Origin: Phytobacter palmae
Lineage (GTDB): Bacteria; Pseudomonadota; Gammaproteobacteria; Enterobacterales; Enterobacteriaceae
Assembly: GCA_900112785.1 (NCBI GenBank)
Contig: FONB01000012.1
Coordinates: 62,001 to 126,000 of the forward strand
Reading direction: 5' to 3'
Length of the DNA stretch: 64,000 nt
The notes under the pieces were generated by a model. The model did no database searches and was not told the origin of the DNA. It saw nothing but the letters and a program-made list of their open reading frames with translations. Below, one piece after another: positions 54,177-63,304 of this stretch. Every line of letters starts with the position of its first letter. The first letter of the stretch is position 1. A program made the translations under genes and the position numbers.

Positions 54177-54985
54177 GTAGCAATGACCTGGTGGAACAGA
54201 TCATGGCTCAGGTGATCGCCAAAGTGTCATCACCGACACCCGCGATCTCCCCCACTGTAACCCATCCCAAACGAGAGACGGCTATGGCAGAAAAAAGCTG
54301 CAGTTTAACGGAATTTGTTGGTACGGCGATCGGCGACACCGTCGGTCTGGTGATTGCAAACGTCGATAGCGCGTTGCTTGATGCGATGAAGCTGGAAAAA
54401 CGCTACCGCTCAATCGGCATTCTCGGCGCACGTACTGGCGCAGGCCCGCACATCATGGCGGCAGATGAAGCCGTCAAGGCAACCAACACCGAAGTGATCA
54501 GCATTGAATTACCGCGTGATACCAAAGGCGGAGCGGGCCATGGCTCACTGATCCTCTTCGGTGGCAATGATGTCTCCGACGTCAAACGTGCCGTCGAGGT
54601 TGCGCTAAAAGAACTCGATCGTACCTTCGGCGATGTTTATGCCAACGAAGCAGGTCACATTGAAATGCAATACACCGCTCGCGCCAGCTACGCGCTGGAG
54701 AAAGCCTTTGGTGCACCGGTTGGCCGTGCCTGTGGCGTGATCGTTGGCGCACCGGCCTCCGTCGGGGTGTTAATGGCCGATACAGCGCTGAAATCCGCCA
54801 ATGTGGAAGTGGTGGCCTATAGCTCACCGGCAAAAGGCACCAGCTACAGCAACGAAGCCATTTTGATCATTTCCGGCGATTCCGGCGCCGTGCGTCAGGC
54901 CGTCATTTCGGCCCGTGAGATCGGTAAAACCGTGCTGGGCACAATGGGTTCTGAGCCGAAAAACGACCGCCCGTCTTATATCTGA
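54173..54985 (+). CDS. pduB: PduB / PduB', trimeric shell protein (BMC-T)
   Basis: 270 residues with two BMC repeats. An internal ATG at 54284 ([13 protein letters not shown]) gives the 233-residue PduB' form, the same length as in Salmonella. The N-terminal 37 residues unique to PduB ([20 protein letters not shown], amphipathic) are known to anchor the enzyme core to the shell. Confidence 0.97.
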   Translation: MSSNDLVEQIMAQVIAKVSSPTPAISPTVTHPKRETAMAEKSCSLTEFVGTAIGDTVGLVIANVDSALLDAMKLEKRYRSIGILGARTGAGPHIMAADEAVKATNTEVISIELPRDTKGGAGHGSLILFGGNDVSDVKRAVEVALKELDRTFGDVYANEAGHIEMQYTARASYALEKAFGAPVGRACGVIVGAPASVGVLMADTALKSANVEVVAYSSPAKGTSYSNEAILIISGDSGAVRQAVISAREIGKTVLGTMGSEPKNDRPSYI

Positions 54986-55003
54986 TAACAGAGAGGCTGT
55001 TTC

Positions 55004-56668
55004 ATGAGATCGAAACGATTTGAAGCGCTGGCGAAACGCCCTGTTAACCAGGACGGCTTTGTGAAGGAGTGGATTGAAGAAGGCTTTATCGCAATGGAAA
55101 GCCCGAACGATCCTAAACCCTCCATTCGTATTGTCGACGGCGTGGTTACTGAACTGGACGGTAAACCTGCCAGTAAATTTGACCTGATAGACCACTTTAT
55201 CGCCCGCTACGGTATCAACCTGGATCGCGCGGAAGAAGTTATGGCAATGGACTCTGTCAAACTCGCCAATATGCTCTGCGATCCTAACGTTAAGCGCAGC
55301 GACATTGTGCCGCTCACCACTGCAATGACCCCGGCAAAAATCGTCGAAGTGGTGTCACATATGAATGTGGTGGAAATGATGATGTCGATGCAGAAAATGC
55401 GCGCACGTCGCACCCCATCACAGCAGGCACACGTCACTAACGTCAAAGACAACCCGGTACAAATTGCCGCCGATGCTGCAGAAGGCGCGTTCCGCGGATT
55501 TGACGAACAGGAAACCACCGTCGCGGTCGCCCGTTATGCCCCTTTCAATGCCATCGCACTGTTGGTCGGTTCACAGGTTGGTCGTCCTGGCGTATTAACC
55601 CAATGTTCGCTGGAAGAAGCAACCGAACTGAAACTGGGTATGCTCGGCCACACCTGCTATGCGGAAACCATCTCTGTTTATGGTACTGAGCCTGTGTTTA
55701 CCGATGGCGACGATACGCCATGGTCAAAAGGCTTCCTGGCCTCATCCTATGCATCGCGCGGCCTGAAAATGCGCTTTACCTCCGGTTCAGGGTCAGAAGT
55801 TCAGATGGGTTATGCCGAAGGCAAATCCATGCTTTACCTGGAAGCGCGCTGCATTTACATCACCAAAGCCGCCGGTGTTCAGGGTCTGCAAAACGGATCG
55901 GTAAGCTGTGTGGGGGTACCTTCTGCCGTGCCGTCAGGTATACGCGCTATCCTTGCCGAAAACCTGATTTGTGCCGCTCTGGATCTGGAGTGCGCGTCCA
56001 GTAATGACCAGACATTTACCCATTCGGATATGCGTCGTACCGCCCGTTTGCTGATGCAATTTTTGCCGGGCACCGATTTTATCTCCTCCGGTTATTCCGC
56101 TGTGCCGAACTACGACAATATGTTCGCCGGTTCCAACGAAGATGCGGAAGACTTTGACGATTACAACGTTATCCAGCGCGACCTCAAAGTTGATGGCGGT
56201 TTACGCCCGGTGCGTGAAGAAGATGTTATCGCCATTCGCAACAAAGCGGCTCGCGCTTTGCAGGCCGTCTTCGCCGGTATGGGATTACCGCCTATCACTG
56301 ACGAAGAAGTGGAAGCGGCAACATACGCCCACGGCTCAAAAGATATGCCAGAGCGCAATATCGTCGAAGACATCAAATTCGCTCAGGAAATCATCAACAA
56401 GAACCGTAACGGTCTCGAAGTGGTAAAAGCCCTCGCCCAGGGCGGCTTTAAAGATGTCGCACAAGACATGCTGAATATTCAAAAAGCCAAACTGACGGGT
56501 GACTACCTGCATACCTCCGCCATCATCGTCGGCGACGGGCTGGTGCTCTCTGCGGTAAACGATGTGAACGACTATGCCGGTCCGGCAACAGGTTATCGCC
56601 TGCAAGGTGAACGCTGGGAAGAGATCAAAAACATCCCGGGCGCACTCGATCCGAACGAATTGGGCTAA
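55004..56668 (+). CDS. pduC: PduC, propanediol dehydratase large subunit
   Basis: 554 residues, B12-dependent diol dehydratase alpha subunit, a TIM barrel converting 1,2-propanediol to propionaldehyde. MRSKRFEALAKRPVNQDGFVKEWIEEGFIAMESPNDP, then the substrate and K+ site segments (TSGSGSEVQMGYAEGKSMLYLEAR; CVGVPSAVPSGIRA). Length identical to Salmonella. Confidence 0.98.
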   Translation: MRSKRFEALAKRPVNQDGFVKEWIEEGFIAMESPNDPKPSIRIVDGVVTELDGKPASKFDLIDHFIARYGINLDRAEEVMAMDSVKLANMLCDPNVKRSDIVPLTTAMTPAKIVEVVSHMNVVEMMMSMQKMRARRTPSQQAHVTNVKDNPVQIAADAAEGAFRGFDEQETTVAVARYAPFNAIALLVGSQVGRPGVLTQCSLEEATELKLGMLGHTCYAETISVYGTEPVFTDGDDTPWSKGFLASSYASRGLKMRFTSGSGSEVQMGYAEGKSMLYLEARCIYITKAAGVQGLQNGSVSCVGVPSAVPSGIRAILAENLICAALDLECASSNDQTFTHSDMRRTARLLMQFLPGTDFISSGYSAVPNYDNMFAGSNEDAEDFDDYNVIQRDLKVDGGLRPVREEDVIAIRNKAARALQAVFAGMGLPPITDEEVEAATYAHGSKDMPERNIVEDIKFAQEIINKNRNGLEVVKALAQGGFKDVAQDMLNIQKAKLTGDYLHTSAIIVGDGLVLSAVNDVNDYAGPATGYRLQGERWEEIKNIPGALDPNELG

Positions 56669-56678
56669 GGGGTGAATG

Positions 56679-57350
56679 ATGGAAATCAACGAAAAATTGC
56701 TGCGCCAGATCATCGAAGATGTACTGGCAGAGATGCAAACCAGCGATAAAAAAGTCTCGTTTAGCGCCCAACCTGGTAGTGCGGTAAAACCCGCAGCAAC
56801 GGCAGAAGGCGGCTTTCTGACGGAAATTGGCGAAGCGAAACCCGGCACTCAACAAGATGAAGTGATCATCGCCGTTGGCCCAGCTTTCGGTCTTTCGCAA
56901 ACCGTGAATATCGTCGGTTTGCCGCACAAGAGCATCCTGCGTGAAGTCATTGCCGGTATTGAAGAAGAAGGCGTGAAAGCGCGTGTGATTCGCTGCTTCA
57001 AATCGTCTGACGTGGCGTTCGTCGCCGTGGAAGGCAACCGCCTTAGCGGCTCGGGTATCTCCGTGGGTATTCAGTCAAAAGGCACAACGGTCATTCATCA
57101 GAAGGGATTGCCGCCGCTTTCCAACCTGGAACTTTTCCCGCAGGCACCACTGCTGACGCTGGAAACCTACCGTCAGATTGGCAAAAACGCAGCGCAATAC
57201 GCGAAACGCGAATCGCCGCAACCCGTACCGACTCTGAACGATCAGATGGCACGGCCGAAATATCAGGCCAAGTCCGCCATTCTGCATATCAAAGAGACCA
57301 AGTACGTCGTGACCGGGAAAAACCCGCAAGAGTTGCGCGTTGCGCTTTAA
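56679..57350 (+). CDS. pduD: PduD, propanediol dehydratase medium subunit
   Basis: 223 residues from the second of two adjacent ATGs, six bases after AAGGGG. The first 18 residues ([18 protein letters not shown]) are the amphipathic peptide that targets the dehydratase into the microcompartment. The body matches the beta subunit ([39 protein letters not shown]). Confidence 0.97.
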   Translation: MEINEKLLRQIIEDVLAEMQTSDKKVSFSAQPGSAVKPAATAEGGFLTEIGEAKPGTQQDEVIIAVGPAFGLSQTVNIVGLPHKSILREVIAGIEEEGVKARVIRCFKSSDVAFVAVEGNRLSGSGISVGIQSKGTTVIHQKGLPPLSNLELFPQAPLLTLETYRQIGKNAAQYAKRESPQPVPTLNDQMARPKYQAKSAILHIKETKYVVTGKNPQELRVAL

Positions 57351-57362
57351 AAGGACAACACC

Positions 57363-57890
57363 ATGAATTCTGACGCAATTGAATCAATGGTTCGTGATGT
57401 GCTGAGCCGTATGAATAGCCTGCAGGGAGCAACCCCGGTAATGGCATCAACCGCGCCATCAGGCAGCACCACGCATCAGGCCAAAGTTAGCGATTACCCG
57501 CTGGCGAACAAACATCCGGAGTGGGTGAAAACATCCACCAATAAAACCCTCGATGAGCTAACGCTGGAGAGCGTGCTGAACGGGAAAATTACCGCACAGG
57601 ATATGCGAATCACCCCGGAAACCCTGCGTATCCAGGCATCTATCGCCAAAGATGCAGGACGTGACCGACTGGCTATGAACTTCGAGCGGGCGGCGGAACT
57701 GACCGCCGTACCAGATGATCGCATCCTTGAGATTTACAACGCACTGCGTCCCTACCGTTCAACGAAGCAAGAGTTGCTGGATATCGCAGAGGACCTGGAA
57801 AGCCACTATAAGGCAAAAATTTGCGCAGCGTTTGTACGTGAAGCGGCAGCGCTTTACGTCGAACGGAAGAAACTCAAAGGCGACGATTAA
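57363..57890 (+). CDS. pduE: PduE, propanediol dehydratase small subunit
   Basis: 175 residues, two longer than Salmonella. N-terminal helix MNSDAIESMVRDVLSRMN resembles the PduD and PduP targeting peptides, followed by a Ser/Thr/Ala-rich linker and the gamma subunit core (YPLANKHPEWVKTSTNKTLDELTLESVLNGK). Confidence 0.97.
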   Translation: MNSDAIESMVRDVLSRMNSLQGATPVMASTAPSGSTTHQAKVSDYPLANKHPEWVKTSTNKTLDELTLESVLNGKITAQDMRITPETLRIQASIAKDAGRDRLAMNFERAAELTAVPDDRILEIYNALRPYRSTKQELLDIAEDLESHYKAKICAAFVREAAALYVERKKLKGDD

Positions 57891-57905
57891 ACACAGGGAT
57901 GACTT

Positions 57906-59738
57906 ATGCGTTATATAGCTGGCATTGATATTGGTAACTCGTCAACCGAGGTGGCACTGGCCACCATGGATGAAACTGGCGCACTGAACATTGTGAGCAG
58001 TTCGCTTGCGGAAACGACGGGTATTAAAGGCACGCTGCGCAATGTATTCGGCATTCAGGAAGCGCTGAACAAAGTTGTCGCCAGTGTGGGTATCTCTGTC
58101 AGCGATATCTCGCTTATACGCATTAACGAAGCGACACCGGTAATCGGTGATGTGGCGATGGAAACCATCACGGAAACCATCATCACTGAATCAACAATGA
58201 TAGGCCATAACCCCAAAACACCCGGAGGCATCGGGCTGGGGGTAGGTATCACTATCACGCCGGAAGAGCTTCTGACCCGTCCAGCGGATCAACCTTATAT
58301 TCTGGTTGTTTCCGCTGCATTCGATTTTTCCGATGTTGCGCGCATGGTTAATGCCTCAACGCAAGTCGGCTATCACATTAACGGCATCATATTGCAGCGC
58401 GACGATGGCGTACTGGTCAATAACCGTCTTGAGCGCCCTGTCCCCATTGTTGACGAAGTGCTTTATATCGAGCGCATTCCGATGGGGATGCTCGCCGCCG
58501 TCGAAGTGGCGATGCCTGGAAAAGTTATCGAAAGTCTCTCTAACCCTTACGGCATCGCGACTGTCTTTTCCCTGAGCGCCGATGAGACACGCAACATCGT
58601 GCCCGTTGCCAGGGCGCTGATTGGCAACCGTTCCGCTGTCGTCGTGAAAACCCCTTCTGGTGATGTAAAAGCCCGCTCGATCCCCGCAGGGAACATTGAG
58701 CTTATAACCCAGGGCAGAACGCTGAAGGTCGACGTTGCCAACGGGGCCGATGCCATCATGAAAGCAGTGAATGAGTGCCCCAGGCTGGATAACGTCACCG
58801 GCGAGGCTGGTACCAATATTGGCGGCATGCTGGAACATGTTCGCCAGACCATGGCAGAACTCACTAACAAACCCAGCAGCGATGTGTTTATCCAGGATCT
58901 ACTCGCTGTCGATACCGCCGTACCGGTCAACGTAACAGGGGGGCTGGCGGGTGAATTCTCACTCGAACAAGCCGTTGGCATCGCCTCTATGGTCAAATCA
59001 GACCGCCTGCAAATGGCCATGATCGCCCGCGAAATCGAGCAAAAGCTACACGTTGATGTGCAGGTGGGTGGTGCAGAAGCAGAAGCCGCCATCTTTGGTG
59101 CCCTCACCACGCCGGGCACATCGAGGCCGCTGGCCATTCTTGATCTTGGAGCCGGCTCGACTGACGCCTCTATTATTACGCCGCAGGGGCAAATTACCGC
59201 CACCCATCTGGCCGGAGCCGGAGACATGGTGACGATGATCATCGCTCGCGAACTGGGGCTGGAGGATCGCTACCTTGCGGAGGAAATCAAAAAGTACCCG
59301 CTGGCGAAAGTCGAAAGCCTTTTTCACCTGCGTCATGAAGACGGCAGCGTGCAATTTTTCCCTGCCCCTCTTCCACCCGCGGTATTTGCCCGCGTATGCG
59401 TCGTGAAACCCGATGAACTGGTACCGCTGCCTGGAGACCTGGTGCTGGAAAAAGTGCGCCTTATTCGCCGCAGCGCCAAAGAGCGCGTCTTTGTCACCAA
59501 TGCCCTGCGCGCACTACGCCAGGTAAGTCCAACCGGAAACATTCGCGATATTCCATTCGTAGTGTTGGTTGGCGGCTCCTCGCTCGATTTCGAAATACCG
59601 CAGCTCGTCACTGATGCCCTTGCCCATTACCGACTGGTGGCCGGACGGGGAAATATCCGGGGCGTCGAAGGCCCACGAAACGCAGTGGCAACGGGACTGA
59701 TCCTTTCCTGGCAGAAGGAGCATGCCAATGGTCGTTAA
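57906..59738 (+). CDS. pduG: PduG, diol dehydratase reactivase large subunit
   Basis: 610 residues, same as Salmonella. Hsp70-like ATPase (YIAGIDIGNSSTEVALA; LDLGAGSTDASIITP) that expels damaged cobalamin from PduCDE in exchange. Acts with PduH, whose gene it overlaps by 11 bases. Confidence 0.97.
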   Translation: MRYIAGIDIGNSSTEVALATMDETGALNIVSSSLAETTGIKGTLRNVFGIQEALNKVVASVGISVSDISLIRINEATPVIGDVAMETITETIITESTMIGHNPKTPGGIGLGVGITITPEELLTRPADQPYILVVSAAFDFSDVARMVNASTQVGYHINGIILQRDDGVLVNNRLERPVPIVDEVLYIERIPMGMLAAVEVAMPGKVIESLSNPYGIATVFSLSADETRNIVPVARALIGNRSAVVVKTPSGDVKARSIPAGNIELITQGRTLKVDVANGADAIMKAVNECPRLDNVTGEAGTNIGGMLEHVRQTMAELTNKPSSDVFIQDLLAVDTAVPVNVTGGLAGEFSLEQAVGIASMVKSDRLQMAMIAREIEQKLHVDVQVGGAEAEAAIFGALTTPGTSRPLAILDLGAGSTDASIITPQGQITATHLAGAGDMVTMIIARELGLEDRYLAEEIKKYPLAKVESLFHLRHEDGSVQFFPAPLPPAVFARVCVVKPDELVPLPGDLVLEKVRLIRRSAKERVFVTNALRALRQVSPTGNIRDIPFVVLVGGSSLDFEIPQLVTDALAHYRLVAGRGNIRGVEGPRNAVATGLILSWQKEHANGR

Positions 59739-60066
59739 GCAGGACAGCCCGGTCATCGTTATCACGGCGCTCGCAGAGTGCCAGCCGCAGTGGCAGGAAG
59801 TACTGTGGGGAATTGAAGAAGAAGGCATTCCCTGGCGCTGGCAACAGGCCGCCGGGCTTGATGTCGTCGCCCATGCCTGGCAGGCGGCGAACCAATCGGC
59901 GCTACTGGTTGGTATCGCCTGCGATAGCCAGCAACTGGTTATCCATTACCGAAATTTACCCGCATCAGCGCCGCTTTTTACGCTGATGCTTCATGAAGAC
60001 CTCCAGTCCCGGCGCAAGGCAGGTAATAACGCCGCCAGACTGGTGAAGGGGATACCGTTCCGGTAA
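59728..60066 (+). CDS. pduH: PduH, diol dehydratase reactivase small subunit
   Basis: 112 residues from the ATG at 59728, seven bases after AAGGAG; an ATG at 59722 is too close to the site. [11 protein letters not shown] and [10 protein letters not shown] are family features. Beta subunit of the reactivase, similar in fold to the dehydratase beta subunit. Confidence 0.94.
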   Translation: MVVKQDSPVIVITALAECQPQWQEVLWGIEEEGIPWRWQQAAGLDVVAHAWQAANQSALLVGIACDSQQLVIHYRNLPASAPLFTLMLHEDLQSRRKAGNNAARLVKGIPFR

Positions 60067-60098
60067 CCACTTTTATCCATAAACAGGAGAAACGCAGT

Positions 60099-60374
60099 AT
60101 GAACAACGCATTGGGACTGGTTGAAACAAAAGGTCTGGTGGGTGCAATCGAAGCCGCCGATGCCATGGTGAAATCCGCCAACGTGCAACTGGTAGGTTAC
60201 GAAAAAATTGGTTCGGGTCTGGTCACAGTCATGGTGCGCGGTGACGTGGGTGCAGTGAAAGCCGCCGTTGACGCAGGCGCTGCGGCAGCCAGCGCGGTGG
60301 GTGAAGTGAAATCTTGTCACGTAATCCCGCGTCCGCACAGCGACGTCGAAGCCATTTTACCGAAATCAGCCTGA
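60099..60374 (+). CDS. pduJ: PduJ, microcompartment shell protein (BMC-H)
   Basis: 91 residues, the most abundant facet protein. Differs from PduA at few positions; the pore segment YEKIGSG is identical. It shares long DNA identity with pduA (GAAGCCGC.GATGC.ATGGTGAAATCCGCCAA region), a possible site for gene conversion. Confidence 0.98.
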   Translation: MNNALGLVETKGLVGAIEAADAMVKSANVQLVGYEKIGSGLVTVMVRGDVGAVKAAVDAGAAAASAVGEVKSCHVIPRPHSDVEAILPKSA

Positions 60375-60396
60375 CTGGCAGAGAAAGGAGCACAGC

Positions 60397-60888
60397 GTGA
60401 AGCAATCACTCGGATTACTTGAAGTTAGCGGTCTGGCGCTGGCTATCAGCTGCGCGGATGTTATGGCGAAAGCCGCTTCCATCACGCTGCTGGGTATGGA
60501 AAAGACCAATGGCTCTGGCTGGACGGTAATCAAAGTCGCCGGCGATGTGGCCTCTGTTCAATCGGCCATCATCACTGGCGCCAACTTTGCGCAAACACGT
60601 AACGGGTTGGTGGCACAAAAAGTCATTGCGCGGCCAGCGGAGGGAATTCTGGCCTCTGCGCCAAAGCTTGCAGTCATCCCTAAAGCACCTCCTGTGTTAA
60701 CAACAACAGCGGAAACCCCGTCTCAGAGCATTGAGAACGCGCTGGCACTACATGAAGAAACGTTCGCCGCTTCCGAACCGGCGACGATTCACCGGGTGAC
60801 CTGCAACCTCTGCCTTGACCCGGCGTGCCCACGTCAGAAGGGAGAGCCGCGCTCGCTGTGTATTCATAGCGGTAAGCGAGGGGAATAA
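60397..60888 (+). CDS. pduK: PduK, shell protein with C-terminal cysteine cluster
   Basis: 163 residues starting with GTG behind AAAGGAG. BMC-H domain at 1-90 (MKQSLGLLEVSGLALAISCADVMAKAA), a Pro/Thr/Ala linker, then a tail with CNLCLDPACPRQ and SLCIHSG. The four cysteines are suited to an iron-sulfur cluster, as proposed for Salmonella PduK. Confidence 0.96.
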   Translation: MKQSLGLLEVSGLALAISCADVMAKAASITLLGMEKTNGSGWTVIKVAGDVASVQSAIITGANFAQTRNGLVAQKVIARPAEGILASAPKLAVIPKAPPVLTTTAETPSQSIENALALHEETFAASEPATIHRVTCNLCLDPACPRQKGEPRSLCIHSGKRGE

Positions 60889-60890
60889 AC

Positions 60891-61523
60891 ATGGATAAAC
60901 AGTTAGTCGAAAATGTGGTCACCCGGGTTCTGGATGAGATGCGTACGCATCCCATTCCTCTGGGTATATCGAACCGACATATCCATCTTTCACCTGAGGA
61001 TTTCGAGCGGTTATTTCCAGGTCAGAGGGTGACGGTTAAAAAAGCGTTGCTGCAACCCGGTTATTTTGCGGCGGAGCAGACCGTCACGCTGGCAGGACCA
61101 AAAGGGCAACTAAAAAATGTGCGCCTGCTTGGCCCGCTACGCGGCGCCAGCCAGGTCGAGATTTCTCGTACGGACGCCCGTACGTTGGGTATCGCCGCCC
61201 CGCTGCGGATGTCCGGCAATCTGGCGGATACACCAGGCATCAAGCTGGTGAGTCCGTATGCGGAAATCGACTTACCCAACGGCGTCATCGTCGCACAACG
61301 GCACATTCATATGTCGCCGCTGGACGCCCTGGTTCTGCGCGTTTCCCATGGCGATAACGTCTGCGTTGCAATTGAAGGCACCGGGCGCCGGGTGATTTTT
61401 GATGATGTCGCCATCCGCGTGGCGCCGGGTTTGCTTCTCGAAATGCATATCGATACCGATGAAGCGAATGCCTGTGGCGCAGATGAACCCGGCGCTTGCG
61501 TTCGTCTGGTACCACGCGCATGA
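60891..61523 (+). CDS. pduL: PduL, phosphotransacylase
   Basis: Converts propionyl-CoA and phosphate to propionyl phosphate inside the compartment, recycling CoA. 210 residues. N-terminal targeting helix MDKQLVENVVTRVLDEMR, then two zinc-binding beta-barrel halves with SNRHIHLSPEDFERLFPGQ and AQRHIHMSPLDALVL. Starts two bases after the pduK stop. Confidence 0.97.
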   Translation: MDKQLVENVVTRVLDEMRTHPIPLGISNRHIHLSPEDFERLFPGQRVTVKKALLQPGYFAAEQTVTLAGPKGQLKNVRLLGPLRGASQVEISRTDARTLGIAAPLRMSGNLADTPGIKLVSPYAEIDLPNGVIVAQRHIHMSPLDALVLRVSHGDNVCVAIEGTGRRVIFDDVAIRVAPGLLLEMHIDTDEANACGADEPGACVRLVPRA

Positions 61524-62011
61524 ACAGCGAACAGTTGGCGCACATTGTCGAGCGGATCGTTACCCGCCTGCAGGCCAGGCAGGGCAACACTCTTACGCTC
61601 AGACAGGAAGAGCTGCGTCATGCCTCTGTGATGAAGTTTTTTCTGAACCATGACGCGCTCTGCGTACAACAAACCGATCTGTGTTTTCTGGGGGCGCTGG
61701 CAGACGGCGACCAGGACAACACTGCCGTTGCACACCTGTTTGAAGCTCTGGCGTTGGGCTTGTCCGTGAGTATTACATTAAACAGCAGGCTGCTGCCCTG
61801 CCTGCCCCTGAAAACGCTGGCAAAACTGCCTGTGACGTTTATGGATGAGCAAGGAAGCATGGTGGTAATCCATCAGGCAAAAGTATTGAGTTACCGCGAT
61901 GTCGCGGGCCTCAACGCATGCTGGCTTGCTATCTCACGTAAAACGGTCATCACGGCGCTGGCCCGCGACGCGGTAATTTCGCAATACATACGACTCGTGA
62001 AGCAGGAGTAA
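61520..62011 (+). CDS. pduM: PduM, microcompartment structural protein
   Basis: 163 residues from the ATG overlapping the pduL stop (ATGA). Needed for proper shell assembly in Salmonella; mechanism unknown. The first helix (MNSEQLAHIVERIVTRLQAR) looks like the encapsulation peptides of PduD, PduL and PduP. Confidence 0.95.
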   Translation: MNSEQLAHIVERIVTRLQARQGNTLTLRQEELRHASVMKFFLNHDALCVQQTDLCFLGALADGDQDNTAVAHLFEALALGLSVSITLNSRLLPCLPLKTLAKLPVTFMDEQGSMVVIHQAKVLSYRDVAGLNACWLAISRKTVITALARDAVISQYIRLVKQE

Positions 62012-62014
62012 AGC

Positions 62015-62290
62015 ATGCATCTCGCAAGGGTAACTGGCTCGGTGGTCTCGACACAAAAATCGGCTTCTCTGGTGGGCAAAAAACTGCTGCTGGTCCGGCG
62101 GGTTTCGGCAGACGGCGAACTTCCTGTCAACCCATTACAGGGTGATGAAGTGGCCGTCGATTCCGTTGGTGCAGGTGTCGGCGAACTGGTTCTGCTCAGC
62201 AGTGGGTCCAGTGCGAGGCATGTTTTTTCCGGACCGAACGAAGCCATTGATTTGGCAGTAGTCGGCATTGTCGACACCCTGTCGCGCTAA
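62015..62290 (+). CDS. pduN: PduN, pentameric vertex shell protein (BMC-P)
   Basis: 91 residues of the EutN/CcmL family: [27 protein letters not shown] and [21 protein letters not shown]. Closes the vertices of the polyhedral shell. Confidence 0.97.
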   Translation: MHLARVTGSVVSTQKSASLVGKKLLLVRRVSADGELPVNPLQGDEVAVDSVGAGVGELVLLSSGSSARHVFSGPNEAIDLAVVGIVDTLSR

Positions 62291-62299
62291 GGAGGAATG

Positions 62300-63304
62300 A
62301 TGGCCATTTATACCCGCACTGGCGACGCTGGCACTACGGCCCTGTTTAGCGGCCAGCGCGTCAGCAAAACACATCCACGCGTCGAGGCATACGGCACGCT
62401 GGATGAACTCAACTCCCAGTTGAGTCTCTGTGCGTGCGCCGTGCAAGTCCCTGCCAGCAAGCCATTTCTGGAAGCGGTGCAACAGCAGATTTTCTGGTTT
62501 AGCGCCGAACTGGCGAGCGAAAGCGAAACACCCTCGCCAAAACAGCGCTATGTCAGCGCCCAAGATATTGCCGCTCTGGAGCAGGCAATAGATAAGGCGA
62601 TGTCTCAGGTCGACAACGTGCATAGTTTTGTGCTGCCAGGACGCTGCGAAGCAGCTGCCCGCTTGCATGTTGCCCGGACACTGGCCCGCAAAGCCGAACG
62701 TCGACTGGTGGAGTTGAGTGAACAAGTAAACGTCCGTCAGGTGCTGATGCGCTATATCAACCGCCTTTCCGACTGCTTATATGCACTGGCGCGCCTGGAA
62801 GATCACCAGGTACACCAGGAAAAAGTGATTCACGAAATCGCGATGCGCTACCGCGCTGCGGCGCAAGTCATACCGGCGAAAGCCACCGCAATGTCACTTT
62901 CATTTCATGATCTTCATCAGCTTGCAAAAGCGGCAATGAAGCGTGCTGGCGACCTTAACGTGCCGGTGGTGATAAGCGTCGTGGACGCCCACGGCATCGG
63001 CATGCTGACCTGGCGTATGCCCGACGCGCTGCTGGTCAGTAGCGACCTGGCGCCGAAGAAAGCATGGACGGCAGTCGCGATGAAATCGGCCACACATGAA
63101 CTTTCTGATGGAGTGCAACCCGGACGCGCGCTGTATGGGTTAGATGCGCACATGGAAGGCAAAGTCGTCACGTTTGGCGGCGGTTTCCCCATCTGGCGTG
63201 ACGGCAACATTATTGGTGGTCTTGGTATCAGCGGTGGTTCCGTTGAACAAGACATGGACATTGCTCAGACCGCACTTGCGGCGATTAACACGGGAAAAAA
63301 ATAA
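62300..63304 (+). CDS. pduO: PduO, ATP:cob(I)alamin adenosyltransferase
   Basis: 334 residues from the second of two close ATGs (GGAGG upstream). The N-terminal PduO-type transferase domain (YTRTGDAGTTALFSGQRVSKTHPRVEAYGTLDELNS; the helix RCEAAARLHVARTLARKAERR) makes adenosylcobalamin. The C-terminal domain from about 195 is HbpS/GlcG-like (haem-binding DUF336 type). Confidence 0.97.
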   Translation: MAIYTRTGDAGTTALFSGQRVSKTHPRVEAYGTLDELNSQLSLCACAVQVPASKPFLEAVQQQIFWFSAELASESETPSPKQRYVSAQDIAALEQAIDKAMSQVDNVHSFVLPGRCEAAARLHVARTLARKAERRLVELSEQVNVRQVLMRYINRLSDCLYALARLEDHQVHQEKVIHEIAMRYRAAAQVIPAKATAMSLSFHDLHQLAKAAMKRAGDLNVPVVISVVDAHGIGMLTWRMPDALLVSSDLAPKKAWTAVAMKSATHELSDGVQPGRALYGLDAHMEGKVVTFGGGFPIWRDGNIIGGLGISGGSVEQDMDIAQTALAAINTGKK

